A DNA stretch of 64,000 nt from Sphingorhabdus sp. Alg239-R122 (GTDB taxonomy: Bacteria; Pseudomonadota; Alphaproteobacteria; Sphingomonadales; Sphingomonadaceae). The stretch lies in assembly GCF_900537065.1 (NCBI RefSeq), contig NZ_UNRC01000003.1, positions 1-64,000 on the forward strand, given 5' to 3'. A program made the translations under genes and the position numbers. Under the pieces are notes generated by a model. The model searched no databases and was not told the origin of the DNA. It was given only the letters and a program-made list of their open reading frames with translations. Of the stretch, positions 34,803-44,040 are shown piece after piece; positions within the stretch are counted from its first letter, which is position 1; every line of letters starts with the position of its first letter.

Positions 34803-34823
34803 GCTGTGTGTGGACACGGCATG
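34798..34823. promoter_or_regulatory. Inverted repeat over the hutI start codon
   Basis: CATGC at 34800-34804 and GCATG at 34819-34823 flank an inner GTGT-GG-ACAC at 34808-34817. The two dyads are offset by one base. The element covers the chosen hutI ATG, so it could be an operator or an mRNA structure. It does not look like a standard HutC site. Confidence 0.3.
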
Positions 34824-34944
34824 ATTAGCCCCGAAAGCTATGACATTCAAATACAGATGTAATGGTTATCCCGAACATATTGTCTGCGCGCGTACAGGCA
34901 AGCCAAATGGCCTGCAGGAAGGTTGCTGTAGATATATTGAAAAA

Positions 34945-35019
34945 TGGTGACCCCTACGGGAATCGAACCCGTGTTTCAGCCGTGAAAGGGCCGCGTCCTA
35001 ACCGCTAGACGAAGGGGCC
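34945..35019 (-). tRNA. tRNA-Glu (anticodon UUC)
   Basis: Clear cloverleaf on the - strand. Acceptor GGCCCCT pairs with AGGGGTC (one G-U), D arm TCGTCTAGCGGTTAGGACG, anticodon stem CGGCC/GGCTG with loop CTTTCAC giving anticodon TTC, T arm ACGGGTTCGATTCCCGT. The terminal CCA is encoded. It lies alone between hutI and recJ. Confidence 0.97.
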
Positions 35020-35107
35020 ATACCAATCTGCTTGGTCAGCGAACTGCGCAATTAGGGGGTAGTTTTGCCTAGGTCAAGTGATTCTATCGGTTTTTTTGGA
35101 TTTCTTT

Positions 35108-36889
35108 TTATTCTATCCAGGCCGCATCTTCCAGATGCAATTCTGCGGCCGGGCGTGCGCCCCAGTCATCGATTTTTACGCGGCCTGCAATCCAAAGCTT
35201 GCGGTCACGCGGCGCGGCCAGCAAAGTCTGACCCAATTCGGAATCTGCCTGCCGGAAAGCAATGGTTTTGATCGAACGGCCATCATCACCGGCAACAATG
35301 GTGCGCAGATGGTTGGTGCCGACCACATCGCATTTGATAATGCGCACGGGGCCTGTGGCGATACGCGGGGCGGGCCAACCCATGCCATAGGGACCGGCAG
35401 TGTCCATTGCTGTCACAAGGTCGGGTGTGACGCCGCCAGGGGCGACGACAGCATCGAGCAACAGGGATTTATGTGCGGAAGCTTCACTCACATCGCGGCC
35501 CAGCCGGTCGTCCAGATAATCGGCAAAATCTGCCAGCCTGTCTTCTTCAACAGTAAGTCCAGCCGCCATGGCGTGGCCGCCACCCGCGACCAGATAGCCT
35601 TCATCCTTGGCCGCGATAATTGCCGCGCCCAGGTCGACACCGTAAATCGAACGGCCCGATCCTTTGCCTGTGCCATTATCGTCCACCGCTATGACAAGCG
35701 AGGGTTTGCCTGTTTTCTCCTTGATGCGGCCCGCCACAATGCCGATGACGCCTGGATGCCAGCCTTTGCCGGATAGCACCATAACCGCGCGGTTATGCTG
35801 GGCAGCGAGCATTTCTTCGGCCTGTTCCTGCACATGCGCTTCTATCGCGCGGCGTTCCTCGTTGAGCTGGTTCAGCTCGCCGGCAATCTGTCGCGCCTCT
35901 TCTGCATCTTCTGTGGTCAGCAGGCGCACGCCCAGGTCCGATTTTCCGACACGGCCCCCGGCATTGATGCGAGGACCAAGTGCGAAGCCCAGGTCGGAAC
36001 AGATCGGTTTGCGGGTGAGACGGCTCGCTTCGATCAGGGCGTTCATACCGGTATTTCGGCCTTGCCCCATGACTTTGAGGCCTTGCGCGACAAAAGCCCG
36101 GTTCAGCCCCTGCAGCTTGGCAACATCGGCTACGGTTCCCAGAGCGACAAGGTCCAGCAGTTCGAGCAGTTTGGGTTCCGCACGATCCGAAAAATAGCCA
36201 TGGCCGCGCAACGTGCGGATCAGTGCCGCACCCAGCAGAAAAACCATGCCCACAGCGGCAAGATGGCCGTGCACGGCGCCCGCATCGCTTTCATCAAGCC
36301 GGTTCGGGTTAACCAGTGCAAGGGCTTCCGGAAGCTCGGCCGCGCATTTATGATGGTCGACCACAATGACATCGACGCCCGCTGTTTTGGCCTGTGCCAG
36401 CGCATCGAAAGCCATGGCACCGCAGTCGACTGTGACAATCAGTGTTGAGCCTTGTTCAGCAAGTTTGACCAAGGCAGCACCACTCGGGCCGTAACCTTCC
36501 ATTAGCCGGTCTGGAATATAGGCCCCGGCGGCCAGCCCCAGCTCACGGAGCAGCCGAATCAGCACAGCCGCACTGGTGGCGCCATCAACGTCATAATCGC
36601 CGTAAATTGTCACTTTTTCACTGGTCAGTATGGCTTGCGCCAGCCGCTCCGCAGCTGCATCCATGTCGCGGAATACTGCCGGGTCAGGCATGAAGCCGCG
36701 TATGGTGGGATTACGGTATTGCTCCAGTTCTGCTCGTGGTGCACCGCGGCTCAGCAAAAGCTGGGTAACAAGGTCATCGGGCCTGAAATCCTGCGAAGAG
36801 CGTACATCGCCATTGCCGCCGCGCCACTGCCATGTCTGTCCGGTGATGGATCGTTCGATATTAAGCGCGGTTGGCAGGGTGTCATGCAT
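35108..36889 (-). CDS. recJ: Single-stranded-DNA-specific exonuclease RecJ
   Basis: 593 residues from ATG 36889 (the frame is open further, but the family begins near 'LPTALNIERSITGQTW'). 5'-3' exonuclease of recombination and mismatch repair. DHH-family metal motifs: 'IYGDYDVDGATSAAVLIRLL' (motif I), 'VDCGAMAFDAL' (II), 'VIVVDHHKCAAELP' (III), and the DHHA1 part with 'GRVGKSDLGVRLL' and 'VAGGGHAMAAGL'. Monocistronic, reading left. Confidence 0.96.
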   Translation of the reverse strand: MHDTLPTALNIERSITGQTWQWRGGNGDVRSSQDFRPDDLVTQLLLSRGAPRAELEQYRNPTIRGFMPDPAVFRDMDAAAERLAQAILTSEKVTIYGDYDVDGATSAAVLIRLLRELGLAAGAYIPDRLMEGYGPSGAALVKLAEQGSTLIVTVDCGAMAFDALAQAKTAGVDVIVVDHHKCAAELPEALALVNPNRLDESDAGAVHGHLAAVGMVFLLGAALIRTLRGHGYFSDRAEPKLLELLDLVALGTVADVAKLQGLNRAFVAQGLKVMGQGRNTGMNALIEASRLTRKPICSDLGFALGPRINAGGRVGKSDLGVRLLTTEDAEEARQIAGELNQLNEERRAIEAHVQEQAEEMLAAQHNRAVMVLSGKGWHPGVIGIVAGRIKEKTGKPSLVIAVDDNGTGKGSGRSIYGVDLGAAIIAAKDEGYLVAGGGHAMAAGLTVEEDRLADFADYLDDRLGRDVSEASAHKSLLLDAVVAPGGVTPDLVTAMDTAGPYGMGWPAPRIATGPVRIIKCDVVGTNHLRTIVAGDDGRSIKTIAFRQADSELGQTLLAAPRDRKLWIAGRVKIDDWGARPAAELHLEDAAWIE

Positions 36890-37035
36890 CGTCAGTTTTA
36901 CCTGAAAAAGGTAACAATGGTTACGTAAAACTGGGGGTGGTTGCAGCAAGTCATGGGGCAGGAATAGCAAGCAGATTCATACATTGAAAGCATCTAGTGC
37001 AGGTGGTGATATAAATATCATGTATTTAGGACCGG

Positions 37036-38181
37036 TTATTCGGCGACTATAATTCCCCGCTTCGTTTCAAGATAGGTGGCAAAGCTCGCAAGCCAGTGGC
37101 TGCCAGCATAATGTTCGTCACTAACGGCGGCTATGCCGATCTTCTCATGCTTTGTGGCAGCGGCTAGCAGCGCGGTACGACGGGCATCGGTTTCGGGTAA
37201 CGCGGAAGCGATGCCTTCCAGCGCCCATGCACGCGACAAGTTGACACCGTCAAGATGAACCAGCTTGCCATCAGTGGCATCACGGACAATGCCCGGCTCC
37301 AACCAATCTGCGCTGCCATTTGACGGGATACTTGGCAAAAAGCCGCTGAGCCAACTGGCATATTCGCTGCTATCCATTACGCGGCGCATCAAGTCGGCTT
37401 CCATCAGGCAGGGAGAGAGGAAATCTTCGCCTGATGGCTCATAAGCGAGCGGGCAATCCACATCGCCAGCATAGAATTCGCGCGTCTTGTCAATAAGCAT
37501 GTTTTCGAGCCCTTTATTGCCCACAGTGCGTGCGTAATCGAGCATCAGGCCAAATGCGAAGGCGCTCTGGTTATGTGTGCCAAGCCGGATTGGATAGGCA
37601 AGGTTGGGCAACCAGCCTGTAACCTGTTCCACAATAGACTCCTCCAGCGGGCGCAGGATTTCACGGTACCTACGTAGTTGGGGATCATCGCTTTCATGCA
37701 GCTCAGTGACCAGTTGCAGATACCACGCAATGCCATAAGGCCGTTCAAAACTGGCACGACCTTCGGCGGCATAATAGGCTGTTTCCGCAGCAATATTTTT
37801 CTGTGTGAAGCTTTTATTCAGTGCCGCCAATATGGCATCGCGCATCGGGCTGTTGGCATCGGTTTTCAATATGCGCGTAAGCAACCAGTGGCCATGCACT
37901 GAACTGTGCCAGTCGAAACAGCCGTAAAATGCGGGGTAGAGCGCGTGTGGGGGCCTGGCATCTTCATCACCGGCGAGCACGTGGCTGACCTTATTGGGAT
38001 ATTTGCGGTGGACGCATTGCAGCGCCATTATGGCGAAACGGTCAGTGGTAATGCCTGTACGCAGTTCGGGGATTTGCGCTGTGGCTGTTTGTTCAGAAGG
38101 CGCTTGTAATTCCTGGCATCCGGTGAGGGTGAACGCAGTGCAGCCGATAAACAGCCATGTCCGTCTCAGAATATGTGGCAT
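37036..38181 (-). CDS. DUF2891 family lipoprotein
   Basis: 381 residues. N-terminal lipoprotein signal with lipobox L-T-G-C (about 20-23), then a DUF2891 domain to the end, seen in 'HALYPAFYGCFDWHSSVHGHWLL', 'RPYGIAWYLQLVTEL', 'GTHNQSAFAFGLMLDYA' and 'SHWLASFATYLET'. The fold is an alpha/alpha barrel like that of glycoside hydrolases and epimerases, but no activity is established for the family. Reads left, divergent from the flavodoxin-like gene. Confidence 0.85.
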   Translation of the reverse strand: MPHILRRTWLFIGCTAFTLTGCQELQAPSEQTATAQIPELRTGITTDRFAIMALQCVHRKYPNKVSHVLAGDEDARPPHALYPAFYGCFDWHSSVHGHWLLTRILKTDANSPMRDAILAALNKSFTQKNIAAETAYYAAEGRASFERPYGIAWYLQLVTELHESDDPQLRRYREILRPLEESIVEQVTGWLPNLAYPIRLGTHNQSAFAFGLMLDYARTVGNKGLENMLIDKTREFYAGDVDCPLAYEPSGEDFLSPCLMEADLMRRVMDSSEYASWLSGFLPSIPSNGSADWLEPGIVRDATDGKLVHLDGVNLSRAWALEGIASALPETDARRTALLAAATKHEKIGIAAVSDEHYAGSHWLASFATYLETKRGIIVAE

Positions 38182-38317
38182 GTGCGTCTGCTCCCTGTCA
38201 TTCCAATATACTCGTGCAACCTAGGAGGAGTGAGGCCTGCGGGGCAAGCGGTAAAATGGGTCCCATAGGCTGCATGTTTCTGATAGCTTGTCTTTGAGCA
38301 AGTAGGAGATGCAATCG

Positions 38318-38809
38318 ATGAAAACGCTGCTTATCGTCTATTACAGCAAGACCGGTGGTAGCGCGGCGATGGCAAGGTCGGCAGCACAGGCGGCGCAGGA
38401 CGAACCGGATGTGCGGGTTATCCTGAGGCACGCAGGCGAGTCTGGACCGGAGGATATGCTTGCCGCAGATGGCTATCTATTCATATGCCCGGAAAACTTG
38501 GCAGCAATTGCGGGCGGCATGAAACTGTTTCTGGACGAATGTTATTACCCGGTACTGGGCCGTATCCAAGGGCGACCATACGCAGCAATGATCTGTGCCG
38601 GGTCAGATGGTAAAAATGCGATGCAACAGCTGGAACGGATTGCTACTGGATGGCGGCTCAGGAAAGTCGCTGATACACAGATTGTGTGCACCCATGCACA
38701 AACCCCTGAACAGATATTAAAGACCAAGACCATTGGGGAAGCTGACCTGATGAAATGCAGGGAAACCGGCAAGGCATTAGCTACAGGGCTTGCGCTTGGC
38801 GTTTTTTAA
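38318..38809 (+). CDS. Flavodoxin-like protein
   Basis: 163 residues from ATG 38318, chosen because AGGAG at 38304-38308 is 9 nt upstream; the ATG at 38309 touches it. Flavodoxin fold: first strand and phosphate-binding loop 'LLIVYYSKTGGSAAMARS', second loop 'DGYLFICPENLAAIAGGMK', then 'YAAMICAGSDGKNAMQQLER'. Should bind FMN; likely an NAD(P)H-linked reductase or flavodoxin. Partner is unknown. The 3' end overlaps the convergent DUF900 gene by 4 nt. Confidence 0.8.
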   Translation: MKTLLIVYYSKTGGSAAMARSAAQAAQDEPDVRVILRHAGESGPEDMLAADGYLFICPENLAAIAGGMKLFLDECYYPVLGRIQGRPYAAMICAGSDGKNAMQQLERIATGWRLRKVADTQIVCTHAQTPEQILKTKTIGEADLMKCRETGKALATGLALGVF

Positions 38810-40047
38810 TCCGCCTCTGCCTCTAACCGGTTTTTGTTCTTCTTGCCTGCCATGCACAAATTGCTGTTTTCCGTTTCTTCCAACGGCCGCAACCTGAATA
38901 CATAGTCAAGGTGTGTTGAAATGCGGTTTGGGTTGGCTCCGCGCATACCGCTTTTCACAACCTGCTTGAAATCCGCACAGACTGCTGCACTTTGGATAAA
39001 GTCGGAATGACCGAAATTGCTGTCACTGACTTCGGTCGTGTCGACAATGGTCATGCCCTTCTTGGCAGGCGGTGCGTCATATGTCGCTTCCAAGGCATAA
39101 CAACGTTCAGGGCGTCCTTGCTGTCTGAGTTCCGTCGCGCGAAACGGATCGAAACAATAGGGCGTGCCGAGGCGTGGATAGCCATGGATACGCCGTGACG
39201 TTTCCAGGGCGCGGTCTTTGGCGGAAACATAGACTGTAAGGCGGCGGTCATTATTGACGCGGCGTGCGGAAAGCACTTCTTCGGCAATATCGCGTTCAAA
39301 TTTTTGCCGGTCTATATCGGGTGAGGCGAGGATGATGTTGGAGATATTACTCGAATCCGCGCTGGATGAGTTGCGATCGACATAATCTACGGCTGGAAGG
39401 ACAAGCCGTGCGCCCATGCTGTGCGAGACAAGCACAATTTCCTTAATCCATGGTTGCTGTGCCATTTTGTTGAGGAACCGGCGAAAGTTGCGTTCGTCCC
39501 AGTACATATTGGCTTCATCCACAGCGTAGCTGAGTACTGAGCCATGACTGGGCCAGGTGTAGAGGACCATCGGTCCTTCGAACTCAGTAAGCCGCGCAAT
39601 CTGAATTGTATCGCGTGAAGTGCGCGGGAACCGCTCCTTATAGCCATGGACATAAAGCAGTACGCGGCCATTTTTGCCGGCTCTTTTGCCCAATGCGTCC
39701 CACCATGATGTCTCTGGTTCAAACGCAAGCGGGATTACGCGTTGGCTATTTCCCTTTGCATTGACGGCCTTTGTGGCTTCGGCAAAGCGACCAAAACGCA
39801 TCCTGTCTGTACGCTTGTTGGTCAGCGTGATGCTTGGTGTGCGGCAGTCGGGCAGGCGGGTGGTGGCAAAGAAATATTCTTTTCCTGCCATGGCCTGCGG
39901 ATTGCTGCTGACCGGATTACAGCGCGGTTCGGCAACATAGTCGCCATGCGGAACAGGACCATAATCCACGCCGGAAACACAGGCCGACAAAAGAAATAGC
40001 AATGCTGTCAGAGGCGCCATACGTAGCGGTAAGAAGGTGTGTTGCAT
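38806..40047 (-). CDS. DUF900 alpha/beta hydrolase, lipoprotein
   Basis: 413 residues from ATG 40047 (AAAGG 7 nt upstream; a longer frame starts at 40083 without support). Lipoprotein signal with lipobox L-S-A-C. Alpha/beta hydrolase of the DUF900 type: 'VLLYVHGYKERFPRTSRD' (about 130-147), nucleophile elbow 'LVSHSMGARLVLPAVDY' (about 207-223), 'ASPDIDRQKFERDI' for the acid, and 'FGHSDFIQ' for the histidine. Probably an envelope esterase or lipase; substrate unknown. Confidence 0.85.
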   Translation of the reverse strand: MQHTFLPLRMAPLTALLFLLSACVSGVDYGPVPHGDYVAEPRCNPVSSNPQAMAGKEYFFATTRLPDCRTPSITLTNKRTDRMRFGRFAEATKAVNAKGNSQRVIPLAFEPETSWWDALGKRAGKNGRVLLYVHGYKERFPRTSRDTIQIARLTEFEGPMVLYTWPSHGSVLSYAVDEANMYWDERNFRRFLNKMAQQPWIKEIVLVSHSMGARLVLPAVDYVDRNSSSADSSNISNIILASPDIDRQKFERDIAEEVLSARRVNNDRRLTVYVSAKDRALETSRRIHGYPRLGTPYCFDPFRATELRQQGRPERCYALEATYDAPPAKKGMTIVDTTEVSDSNFGHSDFIQSAAVCADFKQVVKSGMRGANPNRISTHLDYVFRLRPLEETENSNLCMAGKKNKNRLEAEAD

Positions 40048-40107
40048 GGAATAACCTTTCGTACAGCAGCCTCCCCAAACCACTATGCATGAATGCGTGT
40101 TTGAGTT

Positions 40108-41091
40108 TTAGGTCCGGTGCTCGCCCTTGACCCAGCGCACCGTGCCGCTGGATGCGCGCATTACGACGCTTTCGGTGGTCATGACACCGCGGCGCAGTTT
40201 CTTGACGCCATCAAGAAGCGATCCGTCCGTCACACCGGTGGCTGCGAATATGCAGTCACCCTTGGCAAGCTCCTTAAGATCATAGATCTTGTCGAGGTCT
40301 TCAATGCCCCATTTGGCGGCCCGCGCGCGTTCGTCATCGTTGCGAAACAATAACCGCCCCTTGAACTGCCCGCCCACACAGCGTAGCGCCGCGGCCGCAA
40401 GCACGCCTTCAGGTGCGCCGCCAGAACCCATATACATGTCGACCGTGGTGTCTTCGTCGGTGGTGGCAATAACACCCGCAACGTCGCCATCGGGAATAAG
40501 CATGATACCGCAGCCGATTTTGCGCAGCTCTGTAATCAGTTTTTCATGACGGGGGCGATCAAGTACACAGACGATAATGTCCGCAGGTGAAACGCCCTTT
40601 TCGTTTGCCACGGCTTCGACATTTTCACGGACTGATTTGTCCAGGTCGATGATATCGGGAGAATAGCCTGGGCCAACAGCCATCTTGTCCATGTAAACAT
40701 CGGGGGCGTTGAGCAGGTTGCCTTCTTCGGCAATGGCAAGCACCGCGAGCGCATTTGGCCCTGCCTTGGCGGTGATGGTTGTCCCTTCCAGCGGGTCAAG
40801 CGCAATGTCAATTTTCGGCGCTTTGCCTTCGCCCGTGCCGACTTTTTCACCGATATAGAGCATCGGTGCTTCATCGCGTTCGCCTTCACCAATAACAACA
40901 GTGCCGTCAATATAGAGCTTATTCAGCGATGCGCGCATCGCTTCTACCGCAGCAGCATCGGCGGCATCCTCATCGCCGCGTCCGATCAACTTTGCTGCGG
41001 CAATTGCGGCGGCTTCGGTAACACGCACCATTTCAAGGACAAGGACGCGGTCAAGAAGGTCGCTATTAGGCATTTGGGATTGGTCGGTCAT
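40108..41091 (-). CDS. glpX: Class II fructose-1,6-bisphosphatase GlpX
   Basis: 327 residues. Gluconeogenic phosphatase. GlpX signatures: 'NSDLLDRVLVLEMVRVTEAA', 'IDGTVVIGEGERDEAPMLYI', 'IDIALDPLEGTTITAKAGPNA' (metal and sugar site), 'MYMGSGGAPEGVLAAAALRC'. Reads left with a free upstream region next to the small exported-protein gene that reads right. Confidence 0.96.
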   Translation of the reverse strand: MTDQSQMPNSDLLDRVLVLEMVRVTEAAAIAAAKLIGRGDEDAADAAAVEAMRASLNKLYIDGTVVIGEGERDEAPMLYIGEKVGTGEGKAPKIDIALDPLEGTTITAKAGPNALAVLAIAEEGNLLNAPDVYMDKMAVGPGYSPDIIDLDKSVRENVEAVANEKGVSPADIIVCVLDRPRHEKLITELRKIGCGIMLIPDGDVAGVIATTDEDTTVDMYMGSGGAPEGVLAAAALRCVGGQFKGRLLFRNDDERARAAKWGIEDLDKIYDLKELAKGDCIFAATGVTDGSLLDGVKKLRRGVMTTESVVMRASSGTVRWVKGEHRT

Positions 41092-41181
41092 GGGTTTCCA
41101 TTCATCTGGTGTTACATATGGCCGCGATACTGTTGATCCGCAGCAATCAAATATGATGCTCTTTAGGGGAGGGATGTTTCC

Positions 41182-41655
41182 TTGTCGAGATTACAGATTT
41201 TCACTTTCCTTCCGATCATGCTGCTAATGGTTACCGCTGCCCAATCACCTGATCGCGAACAAAGTGAAATTGATGCGAAAGTCTCTGATATCGTTGCGCG
41301 CGGCAAAGCAAAAACAACGGCGATTCGTGACCGTTGCAAACGCGAGAGTGTCGATGAAATTGTCATATGCGGCGAGCGCGACATAAACACAAAATACAGG
41401 CAGGCCGAGGGTTTTCGTGAAAAACGCACAGCTATCAAGGGTGGAGTGCCCGATGCACCAAACGTATTTGGAATACCTAATCACGGGCCTGTTGTGGCGC
41501 GCGGTTGTTTTCTTGGGCCGTGCCCAAAAGAGCCTATTGTGCCATATACAGCCGACCAGTTGCCGGTCGTTGATCAGGAATATCTTGAGCTGGCGCGCAA
41601 GGCAGCAGAAGATGAGCGCAAACGACAAGCCGAAAGCCAGGCGCAGCCCGAATAA
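41182..41655 (+). CDS. Small exported protein of unknown function, TTG start
   Basis: 157 residues with a hydrophobic signal segment (about 1-20). The mature part has 'VDEIVICGERDINTKYR', a motif repeated in many small sphingomonad exported proteins of unknown role, and four cysteines (in 'DRCKRE', 'IVICGE', 'RGCFLGPCP') that could form two disulfides in the periplasm. The C terminus is charged and helical. TTG start has GGGGAGGG 8 nt upstream. No function can be given. Confidence 0.7.
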   Translation: MSRLQIFTFLPIMLLMVTAAQSPDREQSEIDAKVSDIVARGKAKTTAIRDRCKRESVDEIVICGERDINTKYRQAEGFREKRTAIKGGVPDAPNVFGIPNHGPVVARGCFLGPCPKEPIVPYTADQLPVVDQEYLELARKAAEDERKRQAESQAQPE

Positions 41656-41690
41656 ATTTTATCTATCCTAATGTTCGGCTTAAACCCGTA

Positions 41691-42995
41691 TCAGGCGCCT
41701 AGTATATGAATCACCATAGGGTCACCGGCCAGGCTTTTGGAGCCTTTTAACGCCTCAAGTGATGCAGTAATATTGGCCTCTGGCCCTTTATGCGTCACCA
41801 TTGCCACCAGCACCGCGCCATCCTTGTTGCGGCCCTTTTGGATCAGGCTTTCAATAGAAACATTCGCATCACGCATGGCAGCGGTGATTTCAGCCAGAAC
41901 ACCAGGCTGGTCGCTGACTTCAAAGCGGAGATAGGCCTTGCTCATCCGATGTCCCGATTCGGCTTTATCCATCGCGTCAAGACTGGCCACCGGCATGGAA
42001 AAGGCCGGGCCAATTTCACCGCGTGCAATGTCTATGATGTCGGCGACAACAGCAGACGCTGTGGGGCCGTCACCTGCGCCCGCGCCCTGAAACAATAACC
42101 TGCCTGAAAAATTGCCTTCGGCGACAACGGCGTTGGTTGACCCGGAAACATGCGCCAATGGATTGGAAAGCGGGACCAGGTATGGGTGGACGCGTTGGAA
42201 CAACCTTGCATCGCCGCTTTTGCGGTCAATCTCACCAATGCCGATCAGGCGGATGCGATATCCCAGCGTATCTGCCTGGGCGATATCGGCTGCCAGTATT
42301 TTCCGGATGCCTGTCTGTTCAACGGCGTCGAAATCGATTTCCGCACCAAAGGCAAGGCTAGATAGGATGGAGAGCTTGTGCGCGGCATCAACACCATCAA
42401 TATCAAAGCCGGGGTCGGCTTCGGCATATCCTAGCTGCTGCGCTTCTGCGAGGACGTCGTCAAAACCGCGTCCCGTTTTTTCCATGGTGGAAAGAATGTA
42501 ATTGCAGGTGCCGTTGAGGATGCCATAAACCCGCTCAATCGCATTTGCTGCTGCGCCTTCGCGCAACCCTTTGATAACTGGAATGCCGCCTGCGACTGCG
42601 GCTTCATATTTGAAACTCAATCCAGCCTCTTCCGCGCTTTTTGCGAGTGATAAACCGTGATGAGCGACCATTGCCTTGTTTGCGGTGACAAAGGATTTGC
42701 CGCCTGCAAAACTGCCACGTGCCAATGTGAGGGCAGGGCCGTCCGATCCGCCAACCAGTTCGACAACTATATCGACATCATCGCGGGCAGCAAGCGCGGA
42801 CATGTCATCTTCCCAGTCATAGACAGAAAGATCGATTCCGCGATCCTTGGAACGGTCGCGCGCAGTGACGGCCGTAATTTTGATGGGGCGGCCTGCGCGG
42901 CGTGTAATTAAATCAGCATTTTCCGTTAGCAGGCGGATAACACCTGTGCCGACCGTGCCCAGGCCCGCAAGTGCGATATTCAATGTTTTTGCCAT
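41691..42995 (-). CDS. hom: Homoserine dehydrogenase
   Basis: 434 residues. Reduces aspartate semialdehyde to homoserine for threonine and methionine synthesis. NAD(P)-binding 'ALAGLGTVGTGVIRLL' at the N terminus, 'FVTANKAMVAHHG', catalytic region 'YEAAVAGGIPVIKGLREG' and 'ILNGTCNYILS', 'YAEADPGFDIDGVDAAHKL', and a C-terminal ACT domain (about 350-434, 'SDQPGVLAEITAAMRDANVS') for feedback control. The 211 nt upstream holds two inverted repeats. Confidence 0.97.
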   Translation of the reverse strand: MAKTLNIALAGLGTVGTGVIRLLTENADLITRRAGRPIKITAVTARDRSKDRGIDLSVYDWEDDMSALAARDDVDIVVELVGGSDGPALTLARGSFAGGKSFVTANKAMVAHHGLSLAKSAEEAGLSFKYEAAVAGGIPVIKGLREGAAANAIERVYGILNGTCNYILSTMEKTGRGFDDVLAEAQQLGYAEADPGFDIDGVDAAHKLSILSSLAFGAEIDFDAVEQTGIRKILAADIAQADTLGYRIRLIGIGEIDRKSGDARLFQRVHPYLVPLSNPLAHVSGSTNAVVAEGNFSGRLLFQGAGAGDGPTASAVVADIIDIARGEIGPAFSMPVASLDAMDKAESGHRMSKAYLRFEVSDQPGVLAEITAAMRDANVSIESLIQKGRNKDGAVLVAMVTHKGPEANITASLEALKGSKSLAGDPMVIHILGA

Positions 42996-43111
42996 CAGGA
43001 TCGTCCGTTCATTTACGCTATCATACGGTCACGGCCGCAGTCTCTAACGCGGTCCATACCTTATAAGTGCGCAAATACCAGCCCTTCGTCAGGATAAATT
43101 TGCTTCTGCAA

Positions 43112-43130
43112 AATGAAGTGAAACTTCATT
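43112..43130. promoter_or_regulatory. AT-rich dyad upstream of hom
   Basis: AATGAAGT-GAA-ACTTCATT, a perfect 8-bp inverted repeat with 3 nt spacer, 117 nt upstream of hom. On the - strand it is followed by TTTTGC, so it could be an operator for hom or a weak terminator of the gene ending at 43207. Confidence 0.45.
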
Positions 43131-43174
43131 GCGTGACGTGCACGTAATCTTGCGCAGACTCCGCTTCCTGAACG

Positions 43175-43196
43175 GACAACTAATAAACCAGTTGTC
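43175..43196. repeat. Inverted repeat just after the exported-protein gene
   Basis: GACAACT (43175-43181) and AGTTGTC (43190-43196), perfect 7-bp arms with an 8 nt loop, beginning 10 nt after the stop of the - strand gene at 43207. No T run follows on the - strand, so it is more likely an mRNA 3' end structure than a classic terminator. Confidence 0.4.
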
Positions 43197-43206
43197 TTGT
43201 TTCGCC

Positions 43207-44040
43207 TTAACTGCCGCAGGGGCCAAGCTGTCTGCGCACAAACTGATAATCTGTGCGGGCCAGTGCATTGGCCCGTGCATTATCGCTGATGAGCGATTCG
43301 GATGGCAGTTTTTCCGGCAGGAAACATGCGAGCTTATACCATAATAGAGTGTTGCGTTCGGGAATACGTGCAGATTCATCCAGGATTTCCGTCAGTGATA
43401 CGGCCCATTGCGGCACTATGCCTGGACGGCGCAATATGGTGATGGAGGCAGGGGCGCCACTTTCGGTTTTCAAAAAGATCTGGGTTTCGCCCTCGCCTTG
43501 AAGATTGCCGGGGACGTGCAAGGCTTCCCTTATACCTGTAATGTCGGGTGGCGCATCCGGGCTGACAATTTCCCGCAGGATATTTTTGGTCCGCTGTTCG
43601 GTGTCAGGCGTCCAGGCCATATGTGCATTTTTGCCGACAAGCTGGATTTCCCCGGGACGGCCACGCACGGGCTTTGCGAATATAAGGAACTCACGTTTTT
43701 TATATTTGGGTGCTTTGCCACGGTCGCTGCGCGGGACATCGACAAGATAGCGAATCGACTCGCCAATACCGCTTCTGCCTCGGATGAGGGAGATGACTTC
43801 AGCTTCAATATACAGGCGAACCTTGTCCGGAGGGATGCCAGGTGCTCGCTCGGCCGGTAGCGGAATCGAATCTTTTACTCGAACCCGGGCGACGAGAGGG
43901 GCTGTTGTAGAAAGCTTCGTCAGCGCAACATAATCGGCGCGCGCAAAACTACCCTGTGCATGCGCTAATGGCGTACAAAATATTAAAGGAAAACAGCACA
44001 AACTTGCGATAAAGCTGTTTCTGATGTACTTATATATCAT
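43207..44040 (-). CDS. Exported protein of unknown function
   Basis: 277 residues with a signal peptide (about 1-29, ending 'LAHAQG'). The mature part is beta-rich: 'APLVARVRVKDSIPL', 'VRLYIEAEVISLIRGRSGIGE', 'REFLIFAKPVRGRPGEIQLVG', followed by a helical C-terminal third. I do not recognise the family; it looks like a sphingomonad-specific periplasmic protein. No Cys pair or catalytic motif stands out. Divergent from tonB with 258 nt between. Confidence 0.75.
   Translation of the reverse strand: MIYKYIRNSFIASLCCFPLIFCTPLAHAQGSFARADYVALTKLSTTAPLVARVRVKDSIPLPAERAPGIPPDKVRLYIEAEVISLIRGRSGIGESIRYLVDVPRSDRGKAPKYKKREFLIFAKPVRGRPGEIQLVGKNAHMAWTPDTEQRTKNILREIVSPDAPPDITGIREALHVPGNLQGEGETQIFLKTESGAPASITILRRPGIVPQWAVSLTEILDESARIPERNTLLWYKLACFLPEKLPSESLISDNARANALARTDYQFVRRQLGPCGS

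Noticed and set aside
37007-37020. TGATATAAATATCA, a possible further Fnr/Dnr box near recJ
   Set aside because: The half-sites are 6 instead of 4 bases apart and the first T of the consensus is missing; neighbours are not anaerobic genes.
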